Shown: positions 46,906-60,975, numbered from the stretch's first letter. The stretch: DNA of 64,000 nt from Bugulina stolonifera (GCA_935421135.1 OW285194.1:13043376-13107375); one strand, 5' to 3'. Made by a program: numbers and translations. The notes: generated from the sequence alone by a model not told the origin.

Positions 46906-49900
46906 ATGGCGATGAGTAGAGCTCACAGTCTATTACCGAGATTGAGATCATTCTATGCTCTGAGTAATAACGCCAGCAATAAATCTGTGGTTCAAAGGCT
47001 AAATCTTCCAAACTATTCGACACAGGTGAGATTTTAAGCAGTGATTGGTTTAAAATACATGTAAGAATAAGATTGAATTATTGAAAATAATATTGTGAAC
47101 GAGCTCGACTTGTACCTGTAACATTTTTTGACGGTAGTAAACAGTTTAGTGATCAAAAGTACTGCTAGGCACTCTTGACTTATTTATCTCATAATATTTC
47201 AACTACAGCCCAGCCATAATTGTCAGAGGAAAGGAAGATTTTATCTACAAATCAATTCATGCAAAGGAGAAATGATTGTTATTTGTTTGACTAGTGTTGT
47301 ATTTCTTATGACTGAAGTAAACATTACGTCCTAATTATGTTGTCCCAAAAAGGTTACATTTTAATTAACGCATATCTTTTAAGAGTTTACCAAGGGTTGA
47401 TGACTCCTATCCTTCTCAATCGATGACCAGATTTGAGCCCTATATAAATGGAGAATGGGTCTCCGGATCTTGGTCTAACAAGACTTTCAGAGGTAAATAA
47501 TATCAAGCATTTAAATATCATATTTACACTGTATGATGTGATTCTTTAATCATACAATTTAAACTAGTTAAAGAGGAGATAGGCTACTGACATGTATATA
47601 CATTTGTACATGTAGTGTTGTAAGCTATAATATAGCTATTTACCACACAGTATGCAGATAGTTATGGATTATATAACTATGCAAACCCATTCAACTAAAT
47701 TAAATTTTCAGTTGTAAACCCAAGTACAGGGGAGATAATTGGGGAAGTGGCTGATATGGACAAAGTTGATGCAGAATACGCCATAGACTGTGCTCATGCA
47801 GCCTTTCCTAGTTGGAGTAGAACTACAGCTATGGTACGTCTATAATATTTTTGGTGACGTTTCTAAATAGTAGAGAAACTAGTTTACGAATATGGTCAAC
47901 CCACATAATCAGTTTGGCTCTAGATAGCCAGAGCTTGACTTGGTTTGTCAAATATGTTGTTATTTTGTGATAACTGACCACATAGTCCACGCTCTACCAG
48001 ACGGTTAACCTGTTTGAACCAGTTTCTGCCAGTCACTGATCTACTACCATGTAGCTGTTGCGGAGTATGCTCCTTTATGACTATGCTGTTTTCATTAGGA
48101 AAGATCCAAACTGCTGAACAACTGGTTCCAACTCATTACAGAGAACACAGACTATATTGCTGAAATACTAACTGAAGAGAATGTAAGTTGTTTTAATATT
48201 AACAATTTTCTATTTGAAATCTCAAACTTATATAAATCAGACAAGAGATTGGAGAATACAGAAAGCATTGATATAGTAATACAACTCGTGTAAAAATTAC
48301 TTAGCTAAGTTTACTAATTTTTACATTTAGCAGGACTGAGGTCAAAGACATGAGTGGTGGTAAATGTGTGTGCTGCTATGCAATTTAAAAATACAGATCT
48401 TTAATTGGGCATGTACATTTATGCTAGAAAAATCAATATGAAGGTGTAGTTTTCAATCAACTTTTACCAAAAAATTCGTTTTTCTTTTGAATAGTTGTAC
48501 ATGGCATATGCTGTCACTACAGTTCTAATATCAAGTCGTTTCTTTATTGCAACGGTTTTCTCAATTTCCTGTTTTTGGATCCTGAATGACAGAGTAGCAC
48601 AGATTTCACACTTTACCATGCTTCGAAACCCTAATTTTGCTGATGCAATATGGTTCACATAATCATTGACCCCAGTCCTAAACTTCAGGTTATGTATTGT
48701 GACAACATGGGCACACAGCTGTTAGCAGCCATAGCATTGACAGTAGTTTCATATAGTTATCATATAAAAAAACCATACTGTAGACTGAAGCTATAGCTGC
48801 TAGGAGTTGTGTACCCAGCATGAGCCAACTACTGCTAGTATAACTACACATATTTCTGCATATCAAAATTGAATGTGGCTTTCTTACAGATTCCCAGTAT
48901 CTTAGCCTGTTTCCTCTCTACTAGCTAGCCTCAACAGAAGTGAGTCAAACTGAAATATCAACACGAAAATTTTATAGGTGTTGATATTCTAACAGAAATA
49001 TTTTTTTTTGGAGATTTACACATAGTTATTGTACTGTAACTTTCCGTAGTTATTGTACTGTAACTTTCCATAGTTATTGTGCTGTAGCTTTCCGTAGTTA
49101 TTGTATTGTAACTTTCCGTAACTGTAATTATAAATACCACTGTATGCTTAATCATTAATATCAAACATTTATATCAGTTTTGTTTTCACAATTGACACAA
49201 GTAAAAAGCTCAATAATAAGTGTAAAATCTAAAGTTTGAAAGTTCAAGACACTTTGTATATATTTTGTAGGTAGTTTTCGCTATGTAAATTATTACATCA
49301 ATATTTTAAGGCGCTGTATTCTTGTCTGATATTATTTTACAGGGTAAACCTTTAGCTCAGGCTGTGGAAGAAGTAGACTATGCTGCTTCGTTTGTTGAGT
49401 GGTATGCCGCAGAGGCAAGACGAAACTATGGTGAGACCTTTGACTTCTCAGCACCTAACAAGCGATCGCTAGTGATGAAGCAACCACGTGGAGTCGCTGG
49501 AATTATTACTCCTGTGAGTTTAGACTTTTGCTCTGTCCACGATTGTCTTTAGCTTGATTTCCTCTCAAGCGTTACTCAACTGCTCACCCTTACTCACCCC
49601 CCCCCCCCCCCGCTTACCTTACGGCTTCCACTAAGGCAGTGCCTGCTACAAGTAACACCTCTAGAGTCATGGTTTTCACTAAGCAGGTGGTAAGTCAAAG
49701 CGAAGCACATGAGATTGCTACTCAGCAGAGCTACATTAGGCAGTGGAGGAAAGTTTAAATTTTTCAGGTACCACAGCGCTCAGGGTCTCTGTATGTTACT
49801 GTTTTCCACTGTAGCTGTAAGGGTAAAGTGGTGAAAAACCACTGAAGTGAAAACCAAATTAATATCTATAGCGTTTCTGAGAAGATTTTGGAACTATAAC

Positions 49901-52668
49901 CTTGAATGCATGCTGCCGATATAGTTACCTACTCCCATGTATAGCTTGGGGAAAGAGAACCATATGTCTAAAATTTATTAAAGACAATCTGACATAACAT
50001 TGTGATTAGCTAGCAATTGTTTTAATTTAAATGGTATGAAATTAAATTATTGTTTACATGTAGCTGAAAAGTAATACAGTTTTGTACATTTATTTCCTGT
50101 TTTTATCTTAGTGGAACCTTCCCGTTGCCATGTTCACTCGTAAGGTAGCCCCAGCTCTTGCAGCCGGTTGTTCTTTGGTTGTGAAGCTTCCTGAGGACAC
50201 TCCGCACAGTCCACTAGCATTAACTCAGGTTAGATTCTAAATTAACAAACTAGTTAATGATCACTTCTTCATGAAAGTAAGTTTCAAGTCTCATATTAAA
50301 TACATTGCATAAGCAAATGATGAGTGTTGAAGTAGCTGCTGATGTAACTGCATTGGTATGCAGTGAACTTTGTAACAACACACATGACACATGATGTTTG
50401 TAAGCATGTCTATCGTAGTCTTCAGTTGTCATGAAGCCAATATGCTACATTTGCAAGTTATCTGGTTATCAGAGTACAAGTGCTACCAGTAAAACAACGG
50501 CTACTGCCAAATTAATAAGGTGCTTCCAAATGGCTCATTATAATATGTACCCTCTGTTTACCATTGTACAGTTAGCTCACAGAGCAGGATTTCCTGAAGG
50601 AGTCTTTAACGTTGTCAGCAGTAGCAGAGAGAATGCAGCAGAAATTGGTTCCCTCATGTGCTCAGATCCTAGAGTGGCTACTATATCCTTCACTGGCTCC
50701 TCTTCTGTGGGGAAGGCAAGACCTAGTATATCTGTTGTATTCATACAATGTATTCTGTAATGTAGCAGTGAAATATAATGAAGAGTTATTCTCCCTTTCA
50801 GTTACTCGTTCTCTTAGTAGGAGACAACTCCACCGCAGCGATATGAGTGATTCAATAACAATCATGACTTGTATAAGTTTTACATACTATACTGAAGAAA
50901 TTAATTTATTGAAAAATTCTTTTATATAACACTAATTGCAGATTCTGTTGAGCCAGTGTTCTTCGCAAGTGAAAAGAGTTAGTTTGGAGCTTGGAGGACT
51001 CAACCCCCTAATCATCTTCAATACAGCTGATGTGCCTAAAGCTATTCAATGTGCTATTGCAGCCAAGTTTCGAAACTCTGGTCAGACATGTGTCAGCCCA
51101 CAGAACTTCTTTGTTCAAGAAGGTAGACTTTAATAAAAATAACTTGTCTTGATAACAATGTTGCTTCTGAAAAATCATTTACGAAGGTCGAAGGGAAAAA
51201 TATTTGCAGGTAATAATAGCCGAGGTAAAAATCTTAACAACAAGTTCTAAAAATCAGGTGATCAACAAAATAAGGTATCAGGAGATATCATTGCTATTCT
51301 GTGGCTTGGTAAATTTAAAAGCAAACCGTGTTGTGGTGATTCAATGCAAGTATCAACTTGAGGAGTGCAAGCGAGTGCATAATGAACAGAGTAGAAAGCT
51401 GCTCCGATCTTTGATGCATTTTGTAAAAAAACACAACATGGTTGGCATTAACACTCCTAAGCTGCTTGCATCACTATTTCCAGGGGTTTATGATGAGGTG
51501 GTAAAAGGTCTGACAACTGCATGCCAGAACCTACATGTTGGTGATCCGATGGAAGCCCAGACACAGATTGGTCCATTGATTAACTCACGAGGCCTTGATA
51601 AGGTATGGATGACGTTGATTGTATGACATTACTCGGCAGCACGCAGTAGTAACCGTATGTTTTGATTACTCGATGTATTGCTGAACCTTTCCTGGCACTA
51701 GGGTTTTTTCTTCCATCAATTTTGTAACAAAACAGAAAATAGAGGTTGTTTCTAAATGATCCATTTCTGGCCAAGCGTGATTATTTTCAAAGAAGGAGGT
51801 TACTTTTTTGGAAGGATACAGTTTGTACAAAGCATAATAATTACTATTCTCTAGGTAGAGCAGCTAGTAACTGATGCTGTATTAAGAGGAGCTCAGGCTG
51901 TTGTTGGAGGAACTCGGGCTCACAATGTCGGGGAGTTATACTACCACCCTACCTTGCTCACTGGCATCACAGATCAGATGGACATCTACCATGAGGAGGT
52001 GTTTGGTCCAGTCATATCAGTAATAAAGTAAGTCACACATGCGTAGCACTACTTTCTGCCAAATGTATGTTTAACTATCATAAACCACTCGGTGACCATG
52101 CCTTAGTGTTCTCTACCTTTGAAAAAAAAATATTCACTCTAATTGTTGGGGTTTGTTATCAAAGTAACGCCTTGCCTCTCTTTGAAGGTTCAAGACAGAA
52201 GAGGAAGTACTAGAGAAAGCCAATGACACCGACATGGGTCTGGCTGGTAAGCTACAATAAATATTGACGATGACACTAACACTATAAAATACTTTTGTTA
52301 CAATTTACAAAAGTAGCAGTAGGACCAGAGTACCCCGAAACTAATAGTCTAACTCTCCACTATTATTGTTAATAAGAAAATCAATTTTTTTTAGAAATCC
52401 TGCGGTCAAGTTCATTCAGTGATTTTTCTTTGAAACTACCAATAAACTCTATAATATATTTTCAGGTTATTTCTTCAGCCAGGACCTCTCCCAGTGCTAT
52501 CGGATGATGGAGAGATTGCAGGTAGGTATGGTGGGGTGTAATGACACAAACCTGAGAGCCTGTGAAGCTCCTATAGGTGGATACAAACAATCAGGACTGG
52601 GCAGAGAGGGAGGAAAATACGGTATGGAAGAGTTCATGGAGACCAAGATGTGTGCCATTGGTATCTGA
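46906..52668 (+). CDS. ALDH5A1: Mitochondrial succinate-semialdehyde-dehydrogenase-like ALDH
   Basis: Twelve exons, 46906-47025, 47384-47492, 47712-47833, 48099-48182, 49343-49513, 50112-50228, 50572-50715, 50942-51122, 51484-51602, 51855-52027, 52188-52246 and 52466-52668, join in phase to 533 aa (human ALDH5A1: 535). The N-terminus is Arg/Ser-rich like a mitochondrial presequence. ALDH hallmarks: [24 protein letters not shown] (NAD loop), general-base Glu305 in ELGG, catalytic Cys339 in FRNSGQTC, and EVFGP. Family role: NAD-dependent oxidation of succinate semialdehyde in GABA breakdown. Arg212 and Arg333 match the human substrate arginines, but the redox-switch Cys342 position is Ser341 and the Ser498 position is Arg497, so substrate or regulation may differ. 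Intron 7 has a GC donor. AATAAA at 52942. Confidence 0.88.
49023..49120. repeat. 24-bp minisatellite in ALDH intron 4
   Basis: Four copies of tagttattgtactgtaact plus ttcc[ga], period 24. Confidence 0.85.
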
Positions 52669-53731
52669 GTCTCTCCACTTATGGAAGACAGGAAGAGCAT
52701 GAAGTTAGTTCACGGCTTTATCTGCACTGTACATAACTAAAATTATTACTACTATATTTATTGAACTTATATTTTTATAAACAGCATTTTAACTGAAAGA
52801 ACATAATGTATTATACTTAAATCTGGTTTCTAAGGTAGTCAGATGAACTAATTTCTCAAATACGTTGTAGTATTTGTACCAATCACATATTTATTTTATC
52901 TAGATTGCCACATACACGTAATAATATAATAATTATTTTGAAATAAACAGTAATCAATGGTTAGGTGCCTGCCACCAGTTTGACAATAGCCTGGTCAATG
53001 CACAACATTGCTAAATGATATACTTGGCAAGCTTTGTTAAAAGAAATAATTTCTACTCTGAAACATTCATGGACAGGATCGGGCTAATTAACACAAAGTA
53101 GCAAACATGTATAAGCATAATCATAACTAACTGGTTTTATTTACCACTGGATACAAACAGAAAAGAACAGAAAGTGTAACGGAACAAAAATTAAGTTAAA
53201 AAATCAGATAATTCCAAAACAACCATCACAATGAGTAAAGTGCACTTGCAGTAGTAGTAGTAGTATTGTTCATAGAAGATTTCTATTATAAAGAGGTTTA
53301 TTAATCTACATCCGTGTATTTTCCTATTATGCCAGCTGGTAGCAATGATGTCATAACAGTATTTTCATAGTACATATTATATTATGTAATATTGTTAAAA
53401 TATTACATGTATTATATACTAAGCCTGTATAATATTTTTATATGGGTAAAAAATGTTATTGCTGCTAGAAAAAAGAGTTTCTTTCTAAATCCATAGTAAC
53501 CCATGCATGATACCAACAATACAAAGTGTGTACATACTGCATCATTTGACATTTAGTTTGGAGTGAAAAAAACAATTGATAGCAAAATTATATATATATA
53601 TATACATCTTACACAAAATTAGATTTCTTAATCAGCCAAATACCTGCAATTGAGATGAGCTCACATATTTTATATTGCAACCTATGACCGGGACTGTCAT
53701 CAGTAGGTCAGTCATGAAGTCATGAAGTCAA
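52669..53731. other. Convergent intergenic region between ALDH and TRIM
   Basis: Carries the ALDH polyadenylation signal (AATAAA 52942-52947) and a minus-strand AATAAA for the TRIM gene (plus-strand TTTATT at 53297-53302). A short AT dinucleotide run lies near 53590. No gene seen. Confidence 0.55.
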
Positions 53732-56700
53732 TCAGGGCAGTCCGTATTTGATAGTATATCTTTTCAGTCCATCTTTCCCACAAGCCAGGATTATCTCCCC
53801 ACCTGATACAGCTATGTCCAACACTTCTCTCACGTTCATCAAACTTCTGCAAGCCAAGTTCCTCAGAACGACGCCTGAAGAGGGAATGTTATAATTAATT
53901 ACATAAGCACCCACATGAACACAACTACATGTAAATGAGATTCAACAATCTAGTATTTGCTGCAATATTGCTATTAATATGAATTCAAAAGCAACATATT
54001 TTTTCCTAACTCTACATGGTATCAAATTGAAGGTACAATTTCCCACAACAATTTTCTTTAAAGTGAGAGAACTATTTACTGTAGATTGGTGAGAGTGTAC
54101 CTTTAAGAGATATCACAACGATCATTTCAGTTCGCCAGTCAGCAACGTAAATGTGCTCTGAGCGAGGTACATAGGTTATTCCAGATGGTTTACTCAGATA
54201 ACAACCAGTGTTTCTGATATAGCAGCATATCCAGACATTTTTTATTCTTGTTGGAGTTTCCACTTGATATCTAGTAATACTTGCTGTTAGAACAACACCT
54301 TGGCTTGTAATACAGGTTCCTGTTAGCAAGTCTCCGTCTGGCAAAGAGCAGAGTCCAAAAATCTCACCACCTGTTTCATCAGCAATGACTCTCTCTTTGA
54401 TGAAAGAATATTGACCAGTTTCTGGAGAGTAGGTCTTTACCTGTAGTGACCAGTCGTGGTGGTCTACCAGATACAGGTTTTTGTTTGCACATGTAGTCAT
54501 CCGGCACAACTCCCTATTTGGTTGATACATCCAGGAAAGCAAAGATATCTGAGAGTCAAACTCGTTGAGAACACAGATTTTTCTCCAGTTTTCAGACGTT
54601 TGAATTAAGGAAATTATATTTTTTCCAGATGGTATGGCGTCGTCAAAACACTTGCCGAGTTGGAGTTGTTTGTCTATGCGATCCCCACTGTTAGTTATAA
54701 TATCAATGCATTGGTCAGATCCGCAGATTAGCCTTCCGTCTTCCATAGCTTTGACTGATCTGTAATTCTTGCCTGATTCACCACAACTCCCACTAAACTC
54801 TAACTCCATAGGTATAGACAGTCTTACTTTTAAGTTGTCCTTCTCGTCTACAAAACAAAGATAGACTGTGATCCTATCTTGCAGGTTTTAGTTTGAAATG
54901 TTCTAATCATTTTGAGCTCCAGGCAGCATCACTTGAGAAATATATTCTACGTCCACTACAGCCATCTCTAGAACATTTACAATCAACAAAGTTAATTTAG
55001 CGTCGTAAAAATCAATGAGTTCAAAGATTTTATGCATCTGAGAAATGAGTGCAAGGAATAACAGAGTAAAACATGATGCCCAATGTTTAAAATGATGGCT
55101 CATAGTCTGTCAATGAAATTTGTCATTATTCATACACTCAAGGTCAAATTCTTATCTTCAAAGTAGACTCAATTCTTTTGCATGTATATGCAAGGTTGTT
55201 TGTGGCGACTGGAAGTCTTTGATAGGTTTCTCATTTGTTATGACCTTATAAGGGCAGTGAAGTAGAGAACTACCTGTATTCAGCAGATCACAGACCATTC
55301 TTTTAAAAGTTCTAGCTCCGTCTTTGACGAAAAGTCTTACTTTTCTGACTCTATCTGCGTGTTCACTCACTATCTCTACGTTGTGGGAGTTTTTCATCCA
55401 TGTGTGAGACTCGTGCCATAAGATGTGTATTGCTTCCTTCTTCATACCACATTCTATCACTATCCACTCCACCATGACCGTTTTTGCATCAATGTATTTT
55501 TGAACATCAGACTTGAGTTGATCTGACAGGATATCATCGTTGGCATCCTTTCAAAAATTAACATTAAAAGCATGCAAAAAATATGATAACCGAGCTAAAA
55601 TTTGATTTATAAATTTTTTTCACGTGAAATATAATATATTCTATAATATTTTTATAATGTTATATGCACATGCCTAAATAGAAGAGGCCCATTTCATTAC
55701 TGTTGGTTTAGTGCATTTAGATAAAAAAGATGTTCAATGTACAATGAACATCGGCAACATGTGCTACTGACTATGTCTTGCTGCACGAAAAGTTTTACTC
55801 TTCTCTATTATGCTGCTCGTTTCCTGTACGCATGGCATCCATTTTATTTGATGTACCACACCAAATATGGTTATTATCGATGAGAGGGATATCGAGGTTT
55901 ATGAATAAATACAATATAATTGTGTTTAGATAGAGATGCTATAATTTCCAACACTTTGTGTTTGCATACACTCTGCGACTAAAAGCCAGTATTTTGAATT
56001 ATAATTTGATTGTGGCTACAAAGAAATTATTATACTGAAATATTAAGTATTATAGCTAGTTTTCATTGAAAAGTTAATAAAAAATAACTACTCTCCAAAG
56101 CAGACTTTATGCTAAAAAAGTAGTACTTTGAGCTAAAATTTAAACACTTTGTTATAATGTTAATTAATTAAAATTTCAGCTATAGTTCAATGAAATATAA
56201 AGATTTTTGACTCATAACTTGAAATTTCTGATTGGTCACTAAAAGGAATTGACTTGTGACTTGATGAGTCACCACAAAGAAGGGCATGGCATGAGTTACA
56301 AGCACCTCTGCATTGCAACCTGCTACTTTGAATATTTGAATGTTACCATCTTACCTCTTGGTCTACGAATATACCAATGTCTTCCAGCATCTTGGTGATT
56401 TCTTGTTCAATAATATGCAGCTGTATCCAAGATTTTTTCTCCAGTTGCTCTAACTGGGAAACTATGCTTGATAAACTTCTAAGTTCATTCTTGAATTTCT
56501 TTTTTAACTTTTTAGTATAACTGTCTATGCACTGGATTATATGGGTCTGGGATCCTCCAGTGACACCTACATTGTATAATAAGTAGACATTGCAGGCTTA
56601 ACTGAATTGCCTGTAAATTAAGTCGAATAAACATACATTTGTACATGTACAATATGCATGGGATATTTATAGCAGGCACATTTGTATTGCAAGAAATTGT

Positions 56701-59700
56701 CTATGAACTGCTAGAGACTACTGTAAAAAATCTATTCATGACTGGGATTTGAACTCCAGTGCAGTAGTGAAACAGCGAAACAATAACACAATTCATATAA
56801 ACCTGTAAAGTAAAATAAAAAATGTTACGGTATTCCACATTTGATATTATTTTAAAGAATGTTTAAGAGTCATTATTAAGCTGTTATATTACCGTATTGA
56901 CTTTCACATTTGCCATTTGTCTGACATCTGATACAGAAGATCTCGTTACATCTGGTACACGCCAGCATGAGTACAGAACTCTGGTGTTCTGCGCACATGA
57001 CTCGACTAAAGAGGTGCGGCTGAATTCTGTAGGCGTCAATTGATACAAGTGTGTGCTCTTTATTGAATAATTCATCGTGCATCTATCAGTAGATATTCAA
57101 ACAGTTCTGAACAAGAATCACTACAATAGCCTTGTCTCCTTCAATATTGAGAATAAACTTTTCACAGCAAGCAAATAGACAACAATTGGACGTTTTCAGC
57201 ACAGTGACGAAGAAATCTGAAATTTCATTTGTAGTTTAAGAAAGCAATGATCAAAATTATAGAATTTTCCAGTGTGTTATCTGCACAACTCAGTGCATAA
57301 TTTTTAACTAGTGGTGGTTGACTGCAGTTTTGATGTAAATTTTGGTGGTGCTGGTAGATTTGGTGAACAGTTTATCTATTTGATTGAGGCAGGTGAGATT
57401 ACATAACACTCTTGAAACTCAACATCTCAGCAGTTCATCTTTACAAAAGGTACAGCAACCAACAAATTGAACATGGAGAATGACGATGTTGGTATTGTAC
57501 AATACAATGATAAAATACAATAGTACAACACAATAATAAAATACAATAATACCATACAATATTTACATGATTGTGCATTCAACTACAGGCTATCTACATG
57601 ATGAGTGCATTATCTAGTCCATCACCACATTAGTTAGTCATCATAAATAGAAATATTATGGAGAATACAGATACCTCCAAATTTTTTAATGACTTGCTTA
57701 ATTTTCTAAACTTTCAAACTTCTCATTTCTGCACCAAGCAAACTAGACTTAGGTAGTACAGAATTTTTGAGCAAAACCTATATAAGAATAAATAAATTAC
57801 CTGCAGATGGTGAACACATAGTTTCTTTCTACAGTTGTAACAGAAGGACTTGGCTTTGACAGAACTGCTTTTACATACTTCACAAGCACTTACAGCATCA
57901 GCAACAGTATCATAGCCTTCTTGTTTCTTGGCATATGCTGCTGGTAAATGAGCGACTTCCTCCCTATAAGCTTTCCTGGAAATATTCAGAGATCCACTTT
58001 TTGTAATTCTGAGCAGTTTTTATTTTGTGTAGAGTAATTACAAATTGAAGCCAATGTAGGCCTACAATGCTTTCTTCCAAACAAAGGATAAGAAAAAAGA
58101 ATACTACAACCTCCCTCACAAGCTCACCACTTACAGGCCTACCACCTCTCCTACACGTCCTCATATACAGGCTACTTCAGTCACTATATTATACATTGTA
58201 TTTATATATTTGTTATAGCACTAGCTGATGCACTATATAAATCTAGTAGCTAAATCTATGTCCACACGTTGAGAGTATTGTGGTGAAACAGCCTCCGTGG
58301 CAATGGCTTCCCTGGGCTAACCACACAAACATTCATGCATGAAGTCTTACCTTATGCAATTATACTCATGCATGTTATAATCAAACTATTGGGATTACAA
58401 CTGTATTACAACTTGGTTTTTCCCACATGTATTGTTAGCAATTACCTTCTCTTGTCTGATTATATCAAATAGAGTCTTTTGCCATATATTATAAGTATCA
58501 CTTGTGGCCGATGCTATGGATTAGGCTCATAATTATATATCTTATGTTTCACACTATTGTAAGCACTTTTTGTGCCAAGGCCAACCCTTTTTGTGGCCGA
58601 CGTCGGGCGGAACCACCCATGTTGTTGCATCAGTTCCGGAGCTGATACCATGTCGGCCGGCCGAGACCATAACGGGCTCTTTTGGCCGGAAATAGATATA
58701 GTATAAAAGGCAGTACATTTTCTGTATCAAATCAGTTGTTGATTGCGCTTCAATAAAGCAATTGGGTGCAGTAGTGGAGAAATTTAGATAGCCTTAGTTC
58801 CTTGTTTGTGGTTGGGGTTTGGGGTAAGGGCGGTCAACCAGCAAAATATAGAGAAGACAACTTCTCCTGCTTCAGTTTTGGTAAAGAACAAAGGCTATCT
58901 CAAATTTCTCCACTTCTGCACCTAATTCCAATAATGCATCTCCTAACTCAAACCTATAGAGGCTTACTCTTGTAGGCGGGTAACTCTACCGGAGGATCCA
59001 TAGATCCAGTACGGCTCGAGTTCATCCCCATCCTCGTTTAAGCACATCTCTACACCACTTCTACGACTTGGGTCGATCTCGGATTCTACATGAATCTAGC
59101 ATCGAGCCCAAGATCCTAGAATACCAGATCTTTCATTGCACTCCTCTGGAGTATAAAGTCTACAAGACCTACGTCGGTCCTGAGCTCTTCAATGAGTCTC
59201 GGCATCGGCCTATGTCTGATACATATCAGCAAGAGCACATATAATAACTGTTCACTCTTTATGTAATGAGCAGAAGGTTACTTGGTCGGCCTCTACCACC
59301 TTCCAAGCCCTTCCCATACTTGTAGCCATCGGCTCCTGTATGTAAGCATACTCAAAAACATTACGGTATATTAAAAAAAATTTAATATGAATATTTTTAA
59401 CCTCAGACTAGTGCTCTATCTACTTATTATAGAGATAGTCTGTTGTAGTTTCTATATTTGGTATAAGCATGCCCATGTCTGCTACCTACACCTCAATCCT
59501 AGCAAACCCCTCAAAGCTAGTATATGTGTTAAATGATAACTTAAATCAGCTACTTACAGGCAGATTGTGCACTTCTGCGATTTGAAGTCTTCTTGTAAAC
59601 AAGGGAAGCAGAAAACATGATTGCAGGGAAGAATTCGTGGATCTACCATGTCCTTGAATTTTTGCAGACAATATCCACAGAAGGTGGGTTCGGCCAGTTC

Positions 59701-59736
59701 TGTTATATTTCCTCTTTCCTCTGTCAATTCAGCCAT
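53732..59736 (-). CDS. TRIM-type RING/B-box/coiled-coil protein with C-terminal propeller-like domain
   Basis: Seven minus-strand exons, 59736-59558, 57975-57801, 57082-56893, 56566-56355, 55547-55274, 54847-54101 and 53874-53732, join in phase to 639 aa. The C3HC4 RING (about 20-59) is intact: CGYC, PCNHVFC, CFPC, CTIC. B-box 1-like cysteines (ACEVCKSSS ... CYNCRKKLC) lie at about 90-117, and B-box 2 (CAEHQSSVLMLACTRCNEIF ... CIRC) at about 147-175. A Lys/Leu/Glu-rich coiled coil covers about 190-250. The C-terminal roughly 290 residues look like NHL/beta-propeller blades (GITYVPRSEHIYVADW, ILACGKDGLKRY). Family role: E3 ubiquitin ligase, often in innate immunity or RNA regulation; the target is unknown. 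The start ATG has a good context (caaaATGG). Confidence 0.88.
58556..59330 (+). mobile_element. LTR-type retroelement fragment in TRIM intron 1
   Basis: A GC-rich block starting TGTAAGCAC with GTCGG-rich sequence reminiscent of the LTRs at 3500 and 6002. It has TATAAAA near 58701 and AATAAA near 58752, the spacing expected of an LTR promoter and R region. A 35-40-bp inverted repeat (GTGCAGTAGTGGAGAAATTT at about 58778 and its complement ending about 58922) follows. The part from about 58980 to 59245 is GC-rich and open for about 85 codons on the plus strand, but I recognise no domain. Boundaries are uncertain. Confidence 0.5.
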
Positions 59737-60865
59737 TTTGATTGTTTGACGAACTTGGTGAAGTGACTCCTTTTTTAGTGACCAGTGTTGTCAACTGAGA
59801 GCACTGCTGCAGCATGTGACAGATTTAAAGGAATGTAAAGCTTTAAAATAGCTCCAAAAAGCTTTTGCACAAAGTAGAAATGCGGCTAGCTTTGGCCTAT
59901 GCAGAACTAGAGCTTACAGCTAGCTATATGAGAAGACAGTGTAATAAAGCATGGTTACCTCCTATTTCAGGCTAGTCCAGTCCCTCCCACATGAGAACAA
60001 AAGCACTAAATAGATACCCACTGTTTATTGGCCAACAAATCACAACACTGGTCTGGTAAACAAATGAGTTACCAATCGACCATTATGACTGTTATTGTCA
60101 CAAGGGCTCTCCTTACCAGTTCTTACAGCCATCTTGGCTGTCTAGCTACATATTATGTGGTTGGTACCTATGGCCTGCAGCTTACGCCTTTATACTAAAC
60201 ATTATGTTATTTCTTCTTACAAGCATATTATTATCTTGAGCCACTCTGGGAAAGAAAGACTGCTGGAAGGTGCTTTGGTTGGTAAGTGCATGTGTGGTGC
60301 TAGTCTTATGTAATCCTGGCTTGCTATAAACACACTTATGCAATACCAGAGAGTAGGTCATTGTTCTAGAACTAAAGCTGTAGCTATGAGATTCTATAGC
60401 AGAAGCTTTGACTATTTGGGTATAAAGTTAGCATACTTGAAGAGTTTATTTCAGTCTCCGTGTACTGCTGACACAAAAACCCATTCAAATGTTACCCCTG
60501 ACAGTTACTGAGGCCTCTCAGATGAACAACACTGTGCCACAGTCTCCACCATTAGGCTATAACCAAACAGGTGAGTCTGCATCACATTCTCATAGCTAGA
60601 TAATATAAATTGGCAAGAAACCTCTGCTAATGTTACTTCATTTTATGATGGCTTTTTGTTAACAAAAATATCTTTTTGCACATCGGTTTATATCATGAGA
60701 TGCCTATAATAGCATGCTACCATCCAAGTTTCAGATTTCATACAGTTCTAAACAGTCATTTACCAATACATGTAGTACTCATACAGAGAATCACACAGAT
60801 TCTTGTTGTACCTTTTATTAACCAATCAATATTATATCATACTTCTCAGGTCTTGGTTTATTATG

Positions 60866-60975
60866 CCTTATTATGTTTATGTTTATTATTATGCCTTATT
60901 ATGTTTATGTTTGTTATTATGCCTATTATGTTTATGTTTATTATTATGCCTATTATGTTTGTTATACATTATTTA
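60866..60975. repeat. tattatgtttatgtttatta repeats
   Basis: Four imperfect copies, about 25-30 bp each, low complexity. Confidence 0.75.

Noticed and set aside
51204..51483. Open frame running into ALDH exon 9 from the intron
   Set aside because: Retention from exon 8 meets a stop within four codons (GTAGACTTTAA), and the intronic peptide has no ALDH similarity.
54903..55103. 66-aa hydrophobic minus-strand frame in TRIM intron 5 with a fair acceptor
   Set aside because: Phase is incompatible with the flanking exons and there is no donor before its stop.
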